NCBI GenBank assembly: GCA_029881835.1
Contig: JAOULV010000113.1
Location: 1-5,320, forward strand
Source: Rhodospirillaceae bacterium
GTDB taxonomy: Bacteria > Pseudomonadota > Alphaproteobacteria > Rhodospirillales > Magnetovibrionaceae
DNA length: 5,320 nt
Direction: 5' to 3'
The translations under genes were made by a program, and so were the position numbers. Below the pieces are notes generated by a model, which worked only from the letters and a program-made list of their open reading frames with translations, did not search any database and was not told the DNA's origin. Shown in pieces: positions 1-5,320 of this stretch. Numbering within the stretch: the first letter of the stretch is position 1; each line of letters starts with the position of its first letter.

Positions 1-454
1 CATTGGAAAAATTGCCATACCAGATAACATCTTGCTCAAACAGGGAGCGCTAAGCGAAGAAGAGCGCACCACAATGCAGACCCATGTTTTTAAGGGCGCC
101 GAGATAGTGGAGAAGTTAATCAACGGATTTAGTATGGAGACCATGCCAAAGATAGATATGCTAAAGAATATTGTTTTATATCACCATGAAGCCATGGATG
201 GCAGCGGCTATCCCCAAGGTCTTAGCGGGAAGAATATACCAATAGAGGCACGCATAGTTTCCGTGTCTGATGTGTTTGATGCCTTAACCAGCGTAAGGCC
301 ATATAAGAAAGCGTGGACAAACGATGATGCCTTTGCGTTTATCAAAGAAAAAAGCCCCGACATATTTGATGCTGAATGCGTAAACGCATTAATTGGACAG
401 CGCCAACAGGTAGAGAAAATTCAAAAGAGATTTAGCGAAGATGTTTTTGGGTAA
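1..454 (+). CDS. HD-GYP domain cyclic-di-GMP phosphodiesterase, C-terminal part (5' end outside window)
   Basis: The reading frame is open from base 2 to the TAA at 452-454, so the gene enters from the left. The first in-frame residues are IGK, the tail of the HD-x-GK motif; the HD pair itself would lie just off the edge. The remaining family signatures are present: a metal-ligand His at 83-85, the HHE...DGSGYP motif with His-His at 182-187 and GYP at 206-214, and the Asp of the SDVFDALTS motif at 269-271, followed by RPYKKAW. HD-GYP enzymes hydrolyse c-di-GMP to GMP (or pGpG) in the cytoplasm at a di- or tri-iron site. All visible ligands are intact, so it is probably active. The usual WDGSGYP Trp is Met here. 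An N-terminal receiver, PAS or GAF sensor is likely but not visible. The last 14 nt overlap the downstream protease gene, suggesting co-transcription. Confidence 0.93.
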   Translation, partial: IGKIAIPDNILLKQGALSEEERTTMQTHVFKGAEIVEKLINGFSMETMPKIDMLKNIVLYHHEAMDGSGYPQGLSGKNIPIEARIVSVSDVFDALTSVRPYKKAWTNDDAFAFIKEKSPDIFDAECVNALIGQRQQVEKIQKRFSEDVFG

Positions 455-524
455 AAAATTCAACATATCAATTATTGTGGTTGCGCTATTTACTTTTTTA
501 GCCGTACCGGGCGCTGGCGACGCA
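441..524 (+). other. Predicted Sec signal peptide of the HtrA protease (codons 1-28)
   Basis: There is a short basic start (Lys5, Lys6), a hydrophobic core at about residues 8-22 (ISIIVVALFTFLAV) and a small-residue region ending Gly26-Asp27-Ala28 before Gln29. Cleavage after Ala28 is my best guess; after Ala25 is possible. This places the protease in the periplasm. An uncleaved membrane anchor is less likely given the small residues after the core. Confidence 0.8.
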
Positions 525-1877
525 CAGGAAAAAGCAGTCCCAGCCAATCGTGCGCAGGTGCAGTTTTCTTACGCCCCATTGGTGCGCGAAGCCGCACCCG
601 CAGTGGTAAACATTTATACCACCAAGACAGTCAACGTCAGGCGCTTTGCCCCACTGTTTAATGATCCGTTTTTTCAGCAGTTTTTTGGCGGGCAATTAAA
701 CCGCACGCTACCGGGGCAACAGAAAAAAGTGCAAAACTCATTAGGCTCGGGCGTGATTATATCAAAAGACGGAACCGTCGTTACCAACCACCACGTAATC
801 GAAGGCGCCGAAGAAATAAAAGTTGTGCTTTCGGATCGGCGTGAATTTGAAGCAAAAATAGTTGGCAGCGATGATAGAACCGACATCGCGGTATTGAAAA
901 TTGACGGCGATGGTAGGGATTTTTCATTTATTGAACTAAATAACTCCGACAATCTGGAAGTCGGTGATTTGGTTTTGGCTATCGGCAACCCGTTTGGGGT
1001 TGGGCAAACGGTTACTAGTGGTATAGTTTCCGCCCTGGCGCGTACCCAAGTGGGGGTTTCGGATCTTGGCTCGTTTATTCAAACCGATGCGGCGATTAAC
1101 CCCGGCAATTCCGGTGGTGCGCTTTTGGGTATGGATGGAAAATTGGTCGGCATCAATACCGCGATATTTTCAAAATCGGGCGGGTCGATGGGCATAGGCT
1201 TTGCCATTCCATCAAACATGGTCAGCACGGTTGTTAAATCAATCCAATCAGGTGGGCGTGCGGTGCGCCCGTGGTTTGGCGCATCGGGCCAAGGTGTCAG
1301 CGCCGAAATCGCCAAAACCGTTGGCCTGCCCAACCCGCAAGGGGTAATGATAACAAATATCTTTTCCGCAAGCCCGGCAGAACGTGCCGGAATTAAACGC
1401 GGTGACATAATAATGACCATCAGTGGCCATGAAATACAAACCCCGCAAGATTTGCGTTTTCGCATTGCGACACTTTCGCCCGGTGGCACGGTTGAAGTTG
1501 GGGTTTGGCGCAAAGGTCGCAAAGTATCGGTTAACTTGAAACTGGAATTGCCACCGGAAAACCCGCCACGTAACGAAACCTTGTTAAAAGGCCCCAACCC
1601 GGTGGCCGGTGCGGTGGCGGCAAACCTGTCGCCCGCGCTGGTTGATGAACTGGGTCTGCCTATGCACAATGTGGCGGGGGTTATAATTACAAAAATTTCC
1701 CGAAAATCCAATGCCGATAGTTTTGGTTTTGCCCCCGGTGACATTTTAAAAGAAATAAACGGGCAGGTCATTTCTACCGTGTCTGATGTTGTGCGCGTAC
1801 TGGCAAAAAATAACCGGCTGTGGCGAATTACAATAAACCGTGGTGGGCGGGAATTAAGCATGGCAATTAAATCATGA
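441..1877 (+). CDS. degP: Periplasmic Do/HtrA (DegP/DegQ/MucD-type) serine endoprotease with two PDZ domains
   Basis: Complete 478-residue protein, normal for the Do family. The order is: signal peptide (about 1-28), a loop rich in Phe and Gln (about 70-97) like the LA loop of DegP/DegQ, a trypsin-like protease domain (about 98-268), PDZ1 (about 277-370), a Pro-rich linker and PDZ2 (about 385-476). The catalytic triad is readable as His118 (TNHHVI), Asp148 (RTDIAVL) and Ser224 in PGNSGGAL. The family role is degrading or holding misfolded envelope proteins, with the PDZ domains recognising substrate C-termini and setting oligomer size. The ATG at 441 is chosen because it gives a classic signal peptide with KK at 5-6; a purine-rich AAAAGAGA (about 423-430) can serve as its ribosome site. 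It overlaps the HD-GYP gene by 14 nt and rarA by 4 nt. The sequence does not settle whether it is the DegP, DegQ or MucD orthologue. Family assignment is very secure. Confidence 0.96.
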   Translation: MFLGKKFNISIIVVALFTFLAVPGAGDAQEKAVPANRAQVQFSYAPLVREAAPAVVNIYTTKTVNVRRFAPLFNDPFFQQFFGGQLNRTLPGQQKKVQNSLGSGVIISKDGTVVTNHHVIEGAEEIKVVLSDRREFEAKIVGSDDRTDIAVLKIDGDGRDFSFIELNNSDNLEVGDLVLAIGNPFGVGQTVTSGIVSALARTQVGVSDLGSFIQTDAAINPGNSGGALLGMDGKLVGINTAIFSKSGGSMGIGFAIPSNMVSTVVKSIQSGGRAVRPWFGASGQGVSAEIAKTVGLPNPQGVMITNIFSASPAERAGIKRGDIIMTISGHEIQTPQDLRFRIATLSPGGTVEVGVWRKGRKVSVNLKLELPPENPPRNETLLKGPNPVAGAVAANLSPALVDELGLPMHNVAGVIITKISRKSNADSFGFAPGDILKEINGQVISTVSDVVRVLAKNNRLWRITINRGGRELSMAIKS

Positions 1878-3178
1878 CCTCTCTTTTTGAAAGTCAGGCC
1901 CCACGCCCATTGGCAGACAAGCTCAGGCCGGCATCACTGGATGCGGTGGTTGGTCAAGATCACTTGTTAGGTAGCGACAGGCCGATTGGGCGAATGGTCG
2001 CAAGCGGCAGGCTTTCATCGATGATTTTATGGGGGCCGCCCGGAACCGGAAAAACCACAATAGCAAGACTTCTGGCCGAACATACCAACCTGCATTTCGA
2101 GCCATTATCGGCCGTGTTTTCCGGCGTTGCCGATTTGCGCAAGGTTTTTGATGCGGCCAAAAACAGGCGTAAGGCCGGGCAGGGAACGTTATTGTTCATA
2201 GATGAAATTCATCGCTTTAACCGCGCCCAACAAGATGGGTTTTTGCCCTACGTCGAAGACGGCACAATAATTCTTGTCGGTGCGACCACGGAAAACCCAT
2301 CGTTTGAATTAAACGCGGCTCTTTTATCGCGCGCGCAAGTTTTGGTTTTAAACCGGCTTGATGATAATGCGCTGGAAAGCCTGCTCGTCAGGGCTGAAAA
2401 AGAAAGCGGGAAAAACATTCCCCTTGAACCTGAGGCGCGTAGCGCACTTCGTGCCATGGCCGATGGTGACGGGCGGTATTTACTAAACATGGCAGAAGAA
2501 ATTTTGGCATTGAATATGGGTGCGGATGACGCCCCGCTTGCCACCAACGACCTTGCCCGGGTGGTGCAGCAACGCATGCCGCTTTATGATAAATCCCAAG
2601 AAGGGCATTACAATCTTATTTCCGCATTGCATAAATCCCTTCGTGGTTCCGATACCGATGCGGCACTTTATTGGTTTGCCCGCATGCTGGAAGGCGGCGA
2701 AGACCCGAATTACATTGCCAGGCGCTTAGTGCGCTTTGCGGTCGAAGACATCGGCTTGGCCGATCCTAACGCATTGGTGCAGGCAAATGCGGCGTGGGAT
2801 GCCTATGACCGTTTGGGCAGTCCCGAAGGCGAATTAGCGTTGGTGCAGTTGGTTATTTATTTAGGAAGTGCGCCAAAATCAAACGCGGCATACCGGGCAG
2901 AGGCGGCTTCAAGGCGTGATGCCAAACAAACCGGGTCATTAATGCCGCCCATGCATATATTGAATGCGCCCACCAAAATGATGAAGGATCTGGGATATTC
3001 CAAAGGTTATGAATATGATCACGATACCAAAGACGGTTTTTCCGGGCAGAATTATTTTCCCGACGATATGGCCAGAGCAAGCTATTATAAACCCAAAGAC
3101 GTAGGCTTTGAGCGTGAAATAAAAAAACGCATTGAATATTGGAACAAGCTAAGATCCGAAAAAGGGGATAAAAATTAA
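1874..3178 (+). CDS. rarA: Replication-associated recombination protein A (RarA/MgsA), AAA+ ATPase
   Basis: Complete 434-residue cytoplasmic ATPase, close to the usual length of bacterial RarA. It has Walker A GPPGTGKTT (54-62), Walker B LLFIDEIHRFN (106-116, with Asp110-Glu111), sensor 1 GATTENPSFELN (136-147), an arginine-finger candidate in LLSRAQV (Arg153) and a sensor-2 Arg201 in DGDGRYLLN. The C-terminal half carries the MgsA/WRNIP1-type oligomerisation region, with YDKSQEGHYNLISALHKSLRGSD at 238-260 and the EDIGLADP motif at 291-298. The family (bacterial RarA, yeast Mgs1, human WRNIP1) acts as a tetramer related to clamp loaders and works at stalled or broken replication forks, in association with SSB. 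The start ATG shares ATGA with the protease stop. The nearest G-rich run (1846-1852) is about 21 nt upstream, too far for a normal ribosome site, so translational coupling is likely. No key residue is missing. Confidence 0.97.
   Translation: MTSLFESQAPRPLADKLRPASLDAVVGQDHLLGSDRPIGRMVASGRLSSMILWGPPGTGKTTIARLLAEHTNLHFEPLSAVFSGVADLRKVFDAAKNRRKAGQGTLLFIDEIHRFNRAQQDGFLPYVEDGTIILVGATTENPSFELNAALLSRAQVLVLNRLDDNALESLLVRAEKESGKNIPLEPEARSALRAMADGDGRYLLNMAEEILALNMGADDAPLATNDLARVVQQRMPLYDKSQEGHYNLISALHKSLRGSDTDAALYWFARMLEGGEDPNYIARRLVRFAVEDIGLADPNALVQANAAWDAYDRLGSPEGELALVQLVIYLGSAPKSNAAYRAEAASRRDAKQTGSLMPPMHILNAPTKMMKDLGYSKGYEYDHDTKDGFSGQNYFPDDMARASYYKPKDVGFEREIKKRIEYWNKLRSEKGDKN
3161..3166 (+). promoter_or_regulatory. 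Shine-Dalgarno-like site for crcB inside the rarA 3' end
   Basis: An A/G run containing AAGGGG lies 11 nt before the ATG at 3178. It is the clearest ribosome-site match at any of the overlapping junctions in the window and supports 3178 rather than the internal Met5 codon at 3190 as the start. The spacing is slightly long. Confidence 0.5.
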
Positions 3179-3564
3179 TGTCGCTACAAATGGTTTTGTA
3201 TGTTGGCCTTGGCGGTGCAATTGGGGCGATGGCGCGGTTTCTAACCATGAGCGCGATTGGTCACTATTTTCACGGCACATTTCCATTTGGCACTTTTGCG
3301 GTCAATGTTGTCGGCTCATTTGCTTTGGGTGCATTGCTTGAGATTATGGCATTGCAGTGGTCGCCGTCGCCTGAATTGCGCGCCCTAATGGTCGTTGGGG
3401 TGCTTGGTGCATTTACAACATTTTCCACTTTTTCGATGGACCTTTATTATCTTTTGAACCGCGGGGAAATTATGCAAGGTGCGCTTTATGCAACAGGTTC
3501 GGTGCTGTTGTGCGTTGCCGGGTTTTGGGCGGGGATGTCGGTCTTTAGATCGGTGTTGTCATAA
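3178..3564 (+). CDS. crcB: Fluoride-specific ion channel FluC (CrcB)
   Basis: Complete 128-residue membrane protein of the normal single-domain length, with four hydrophobic segments at about 3-24, 36-58, 66-88 and 103-124. Family signatures are present: GGAIGAMARF (12-21), GTFAVNVVGSF (38-48) with the pore Asn43, and GAFTTFSTFS (77-86), which supplies the Phe-box residues Phe82 and Phe85 and the Thr pair near the central sodium site. FluC proteins form antiparallel dual-topology dimers in the inner membrane that let cytoplasmic fluoride leak out. One copy of this type should form a homodimer. The ATG at 3178 overlaps the rarA stop by one base (TAATG). An AAGGGG run at about 3161-3166 is a credible ribosome site, 11 nt away. 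I see no fluoride riboswitch, and there is no room for one outside rarA. Confidence 0.95.
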   Translation: MSLQMVLYVGLGGAIGAMARFLTMSAIGHYFHGTFPFGTFAVNVVGSFALGALLEIMALQWSPSPELRALMVVGVLGAFTTFSTFSMDLYYLLNRGEIMQGALYATGSVLLCVAGFWAGMSVFRSVLS

Positions 3565-3567
3565 AAA

Positions 3568-4563
3568 ATGCCCGTTGAAATCATAACAATCTCAACCGAA
3601 GATGCCGAACAACGCTTAGATCGTTGGTTCAAGCGACGTTACCCCGGCATAACCCAAGGGCGTTTGCAAAAAATGTTGCGCAGCGGCGATATCAGGATAG
3701 ACGGCAAGCGCGTAAAAGAAGCCGGAACCAGATTAATCGCAGGACAGGAAGTAAGAGTACCGCCATTGGGTGATAGTGCGTTCAAAAAAAATGAAGTGTT
3801 TAAGCTTTCAGCAAAAATAAGCCCAGAAGATACCAAGGCGCTGATTGATTCCATAATATACAAAGACCAACATGTTTTGGTGATTGATAAGCCGGCGGGA
3901 TTGGCAGTTCAGGGCGGTAGCGGCACCGCACACCACCTTGATATGATGTTGGGTGCATTAAAGCTTGATACCGATGAGCGACCACGTCTTGTGCACCGGC
4001 TTGACAAAGATACCTCAGGGGTTTTGGTTTTGGCCCGAACCCGCAAAGCGGCAACGTTTTTAGGAAATGCATTTCAAACCAAAGACGTTAGAAAGGTTTA
4101 CTGGGCGGTGGTGGTCGGCGTTCCCGCAAAGCCTGAGGGAAAAATTGATCTTCCCCTTTCAAAAAAGCAAAGCGGCAGTTCAGGCAATGAAAAAGTATGG
4201 GTTGATGAATATGAAGGAAAAAAAGCAATAACCCTCTACCGTACAATTGAAGCGGCCGGAAAAAGTGCCGCATGGGTTGAAATGGAACCGATTACCGGCA
4301 GAACCCATCAGTTGCGTGTTCATATGCTGGCATTGGGAACGCCCATACTGGGTGACGGCAAATACGGCGGCCAAGATGCATTTTTGGGCGGTGCGGAAAT
4401 AGCAAAGAAACTTCACCTTCACGCTAGGGCCATAAGCTTTCCAAATCCCGGTGGCGGCAATACCGTGGTGATGGCCAATCTTCCGCCACACATGAAGGAA
4501 ACTTGGGAATATTTTGGTTTTTACGAAGATGCCGCAGGCGACCCATTTTCGCGGGACATATAA
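3568..4563 (+). CDS. rluC: RluA-family 23S rRNA pseudouridine synthase, RluC type
   Basis: Complete 331-residue protein. Residues about 14-66 form an S4 RNA-binding domain (QRLDRWFKRRYPGITQGRLQKM, then DIRIDGKRV). The catalytic domain follows: DKPAGLAVQGGSGT (107-120), the active-site motif HRLDKDTSGVLVLAR (144-158) with catalytic Asp147, Tyr178 in the KVYWAVVVG strand, and GRTHQLRVH (244-252). The AVQGGSG segment is typical of RluC rather than RluD. In E. coli, RluC converts uridines 955, 2504 and 2580 of 23S rRNA to pseudouridine; the same targets here are inferred, not shown. The ATG lies three bases after the crcB stop and no convincing Shine-Dalgarno precedes it, so translation probably depends on ribosomes finishing crcB. 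The gene ends in tandem in-frame TAA stops (4561-4566). It could be another RluA-family member, but the family is certain. Confidence 0.9.
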   Translation: MPVEIITISTEDAEQRLDRWFKRRYPGITQGRLQKMLRSGDIRIDGKRVKEAGTRLIAGQEVRVPPLGDSAFKKNEVFKLSAKISPEDTKALIDSIIYKDQHVLVIDKPAGLAVQGGSGTAHHLDMMLGALKLDTDERPRLVHRLDKDTSGVLVLARTRKAATFLGNAFQTKDVRKVYWAVVVGVPAKPEGKIDLPLSKKQSGSSGNEKVWVDEYEGKKAITLYRTIEAAGKSAAWVEMEPITGRTHQLRVHMLALGTPILGDGKYGGQDAFLGGAEIAKKLHLHARAISFPNPGGGNTVVMANLPPHMKETWEYFGFYEDAAGDPFSRDI

Positions 4564-4568
4564 TAACT

Positions 4569-4598
4569 TTGTCCAAAAATCGGTTTAGACTCTATACT
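4569..4598 (+). promoter_or_regulatory. Putative sigma70-type promoter for the response regulator
   Basis: The -35 candidate is TTGTCC (4569-4574, four of six to TTGACA) and the -10 candidate is TATACT (4593-4598, five of six to TATAAT), separated by 18 bp. Transcription would start near 4605 and give a leader of about 46 nt. The position in the only intergenic gap, at a change of functional unit, supports it. The match was read by eye and is untested. Confidence 0.55.
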
Positions 4599-4626
4599 GC
4601 AATCGGGGTAAGCCAGCACAAACAAA

Positions 4627-4640
4627 CGTGTTTACATGGG
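4627..4640 (+). repeat. Upstream arm of an inverted repeat flanking the response-regulator start
   Basis: CGTGTTTACATGGG is, in reverse complement, identical at 12 of 14 positions to the segment at 4691-4704. The core TGTTTACA (4629-4636) has the form TGT-nn-ACA. It lies in the presumed 5' leader and includes most of the G-run that could serve as the ribosome site. Its function is unknown. Confidence 0.5.
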
Positions 4641-4650
4641 GCCGTATTGA
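4636..4650 (+). other. Possible four-codon leader ORF (MGPY) abutting the response-regulator start
   Basis: ATG GGG CCG TAT TGA reads in the same frame as the regulator, and its stop is directly followed by the regulator ATG (TGAATG). It shows that the regulator cannot be extended to the earlier ATG. No ribosome site of its own is obvious, so whether it is translated is doubtful. Confidence 0.25.
4638..4641 (+). promoter_or_regulatory. Weak G-rich ribosome-binding site candidate for the response regulator
   Basis: The run GGGG lies nine bases before the ATG at 4651. It is the only purine-rich match to a Shine-Dalgarno at a workable distance. It overlaps the upstream inverted-repeat arm, so its accessibility could depend on RNA folding. 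Confidence 0.4.
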
Positions 4651-5320
4651 ATGCGCATTCTTTTTGTTGAAGACAACCTTCGTTTGGCTACCCTTGTAAA
4701 CAAGGGATTGGAAAACGAAAACTTTACCATAGATGCCTTGGGTACTTTGGCCGATGCCGAAGCGGCCATTGATACAACCGATTATGACGCAATCATTCTT
4801 GACCTTGGTTTGCCCGATGGCGATGGCTTGGATTTCCTTAAGTCCCTGCGTGAACAGAAAAAAACCCTGCCGGTGTTGATTTTAACCGCACGCGATGGAA
4901 TTGAAGACCGGGTAAAGGGGTTAAATGCCGGGGCGGATGATTATTTATTAAAACCATTTGCGATGGAAGAATTAACCGCACGCGTACGCGCATTGTTGCG
5001 CCGCCCTGATGGTGGAATAAATGTTAAACTAACATCGGGAAACCTAAGTTTTGACACCACATCGCGCGAAGTAACGGTTAATAACCAGGTTATTAAAATT
5101 TCACCCCGTGAAATGAGCGTACTTGAACAGCTAATGCGTCGCGCCGGGCGGGTAGTCGCCAAAGACACAATAGAAAGCAAGCTTTATGGCTTTGGTGATG
5201 AGGTTTCAATAAATTCAGTTGAGGCAAATGTATCGCGACTACGCAAGCGTTTATTAAACGCCAATGCATCAGTGAACATTCACACCCTGCGTGGCGTTGG
5301 GTATCTTCTTTCCGAACAGG
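4651..5320 (+). CDS. OmpR/PhoB-family two-component response regulator (3' end outside window)
   Basis: The frame is open from the ATG at 4651 to the right edge, giving 223 residues, nearly the full family length. Residues 1-115 form a receiver domain with the acidic pair Glu7-Asp8, phospho-acceptor Asp51 (LDLGLPDGDG), Thr79 (LTAR), Tyr98 and Lys101 (DDYLLKPF). Residues about 125-220 form an OmpR-type winged-helix DNA-binding domain, with SPREMSVLEQL (151-161), the recognition-helix stretch NSVEANVSRLRKRL (188-201) and the closing wing motif TLRGVGYLL (212-220). All phosphorylation residues are intact, so it should act as a phosphorylation-controlled transcription factor. The DLGLPDGDG style recalls QseB/PmrA/TctD-like regulators, but I cannot name the regulon. 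The start is fixed by the upstream in-frame TGA at 4648-4650. The cognate sensor kinase is probably just beyond the edge. Confidence 0.94.
   Translation, partial: MRILFVEDNLRLATLVNKGLENENFTIDALGTLADAEAAIDTTDYDAIILDLGLPDGDGLDFLKSLREQKKTLPVLILTARDGIEDRVKGLNAGADDYLLKPFAMEELTARVRALLRRPDGGINVKLTSGNLSFDTTSREVTVNNQVIKISPREMSVLEQLMRRAGRVVAKDTIESKLYGFGDEVSINSVEANVSRLRKRLLNANASVNIHTLRGVGYLLSEQ
4691..4706 (+). repeat. Perfect 16-nt dyad within the 5' coding region of the response regulator
   Basis: CCCTTGT-AA-ACAAGGG has seven-base arms around AA and covers codons 14-19. As RNA it can fold as a six-pair stem with a UAAA loop. Its first 14 bases also match the reverse complement of 4627-4640 at 12 positions. 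It may be an operator, a hairpin or coincidence. Confidence 0.5.

Larger units (their letters stand above)
4564..4650. other. 87-nt intergenic gap, the only non-coding DNA in the window
   Basis: It holds the second TAA after rluC, a plausible promoter (4569-4598), one arm of an inverted repeat (4627-4640), a four-codon mini-ORF (4636-4650) and a weak G-rich ribosome site. I found no GC-rich hairpin followed by a T run, so an intrinsic terminator for the upstream unit is not evident. No tRNA or other RNA gene is recognisable here. Confidence 0.8.

Noticed and set aside
375..390. Perfect dyad AATGCGT-AA-ACGCATT in the HD-GYP gene, the same shape as the one at 4691-4706
   Set aside because: Seven-base arms of this kind are expected a few times by chance in 5 kb when several spacers are allowed. 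The arms differ from those at 4691-4706, and the site is mid-gene with no promoter context.
1079..1861. 260-codon open frame on the minus strand opposite the protease gene
   Set aside because: It lies wholly antisense to a gene with an intact catalytic triad and two PDZ domains, shows no recognisable motif, and has the Pro/Ser/Thr/Arg-rich look of a shadow frame.
2853..3248. 131-codon minus-strand frame spanning the rarA/crcB junction
   Set aside because: It is antisense to two conserved genes, with no motif or plausible upstream signals; treated as a shadow.
4001..4006. Perfect TTGACA hexamer inside rluC
   Set aside because: It encodes part of the conserved catalytic LDKD motif, and no -10-like hexamer lies 16-18 bp downstream.
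4571..4590. GTCC...AGAC partial symmetry after rluC as a terminator
   Set aside because: Only about three pairs are possible and no T run follows; too weak to call.
4941..5180. 79-codon minus-strand frame inside the response regulator
   Set aside because: The plus strand encodes the Lys101 region and the start of the winged helix here; the antisense frame has no features of its own.
1..5320. A novel defence, mobile or biosynthetic system
   Set aside because: Every gene belongs to a well-known family with intact motifs. There are no transposase, integrase, toxin-antitoxin or repeat-array signals, and composition looks even across the window.

Overview
The window reads as an ordinary stretch of a proteobacterial chromosome, most likely from an alphaproteobacterium. 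The reasons are the protein styles and the order HtrA-type protease, RarA, CrcB/FluC, RluC-type pseudouridine synthase, which I recall as a conserved block in that class; this is an inference from memory, not a search. By eye the base composition is moderate (just under half G+C). All six real genes are on the + strand and coding density is very high. I see no mobile element, CRISPR array, tRNA or rRNA.

Layout. Positions 1-454 hold the C-terminal part of an HD-GYP cyclic-di-GMP phosphodiesterase cut by the left edge. It overlaps by 14 nt a complete exported Do/HtrA serine protease with two PDZ domains (441-1877). That gene overlaps by 4 nt (ATGA) the replication-fork AAA+ ATPase rarA (1874-3178). 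rarA overlaps by 1 nt (TAATG) the fluoride channel crcB/fluC (3178-3564). Three bases later comes an S4-domain pseudouridine synthase of the RluC type (3568-4563), which ends in tandem TAA stops. After an 87-nt gap comes an OmpR/PhoB-type response regulator (4651 to beyond 5320), cut by the right edge. It has no stop inside the window.

How it works together. The first five genes look like one transcription unit, probably translationally coupled: envelope proteolysis, fork rescue, fluoride export and rRNA modification, with a c-di-GMP enzyme upstream. This resembles a co-transcribed housekeeping set more than a pathway. The 87-nt gap is the only non-coding DNA. It carries a plausible sigma70-like promoter, so the response regulator probably starts a second unit, with its sensor kinase perhaps to the right.

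I found no convincing new system. The most unusual signal is a pair of related TGTnnACA dyads on either side of the response-regulator start codon (4627-4640 and 4691-4706). They could be an operator pair or an RNA switch for that gene. It is a modest signal and could be chance.
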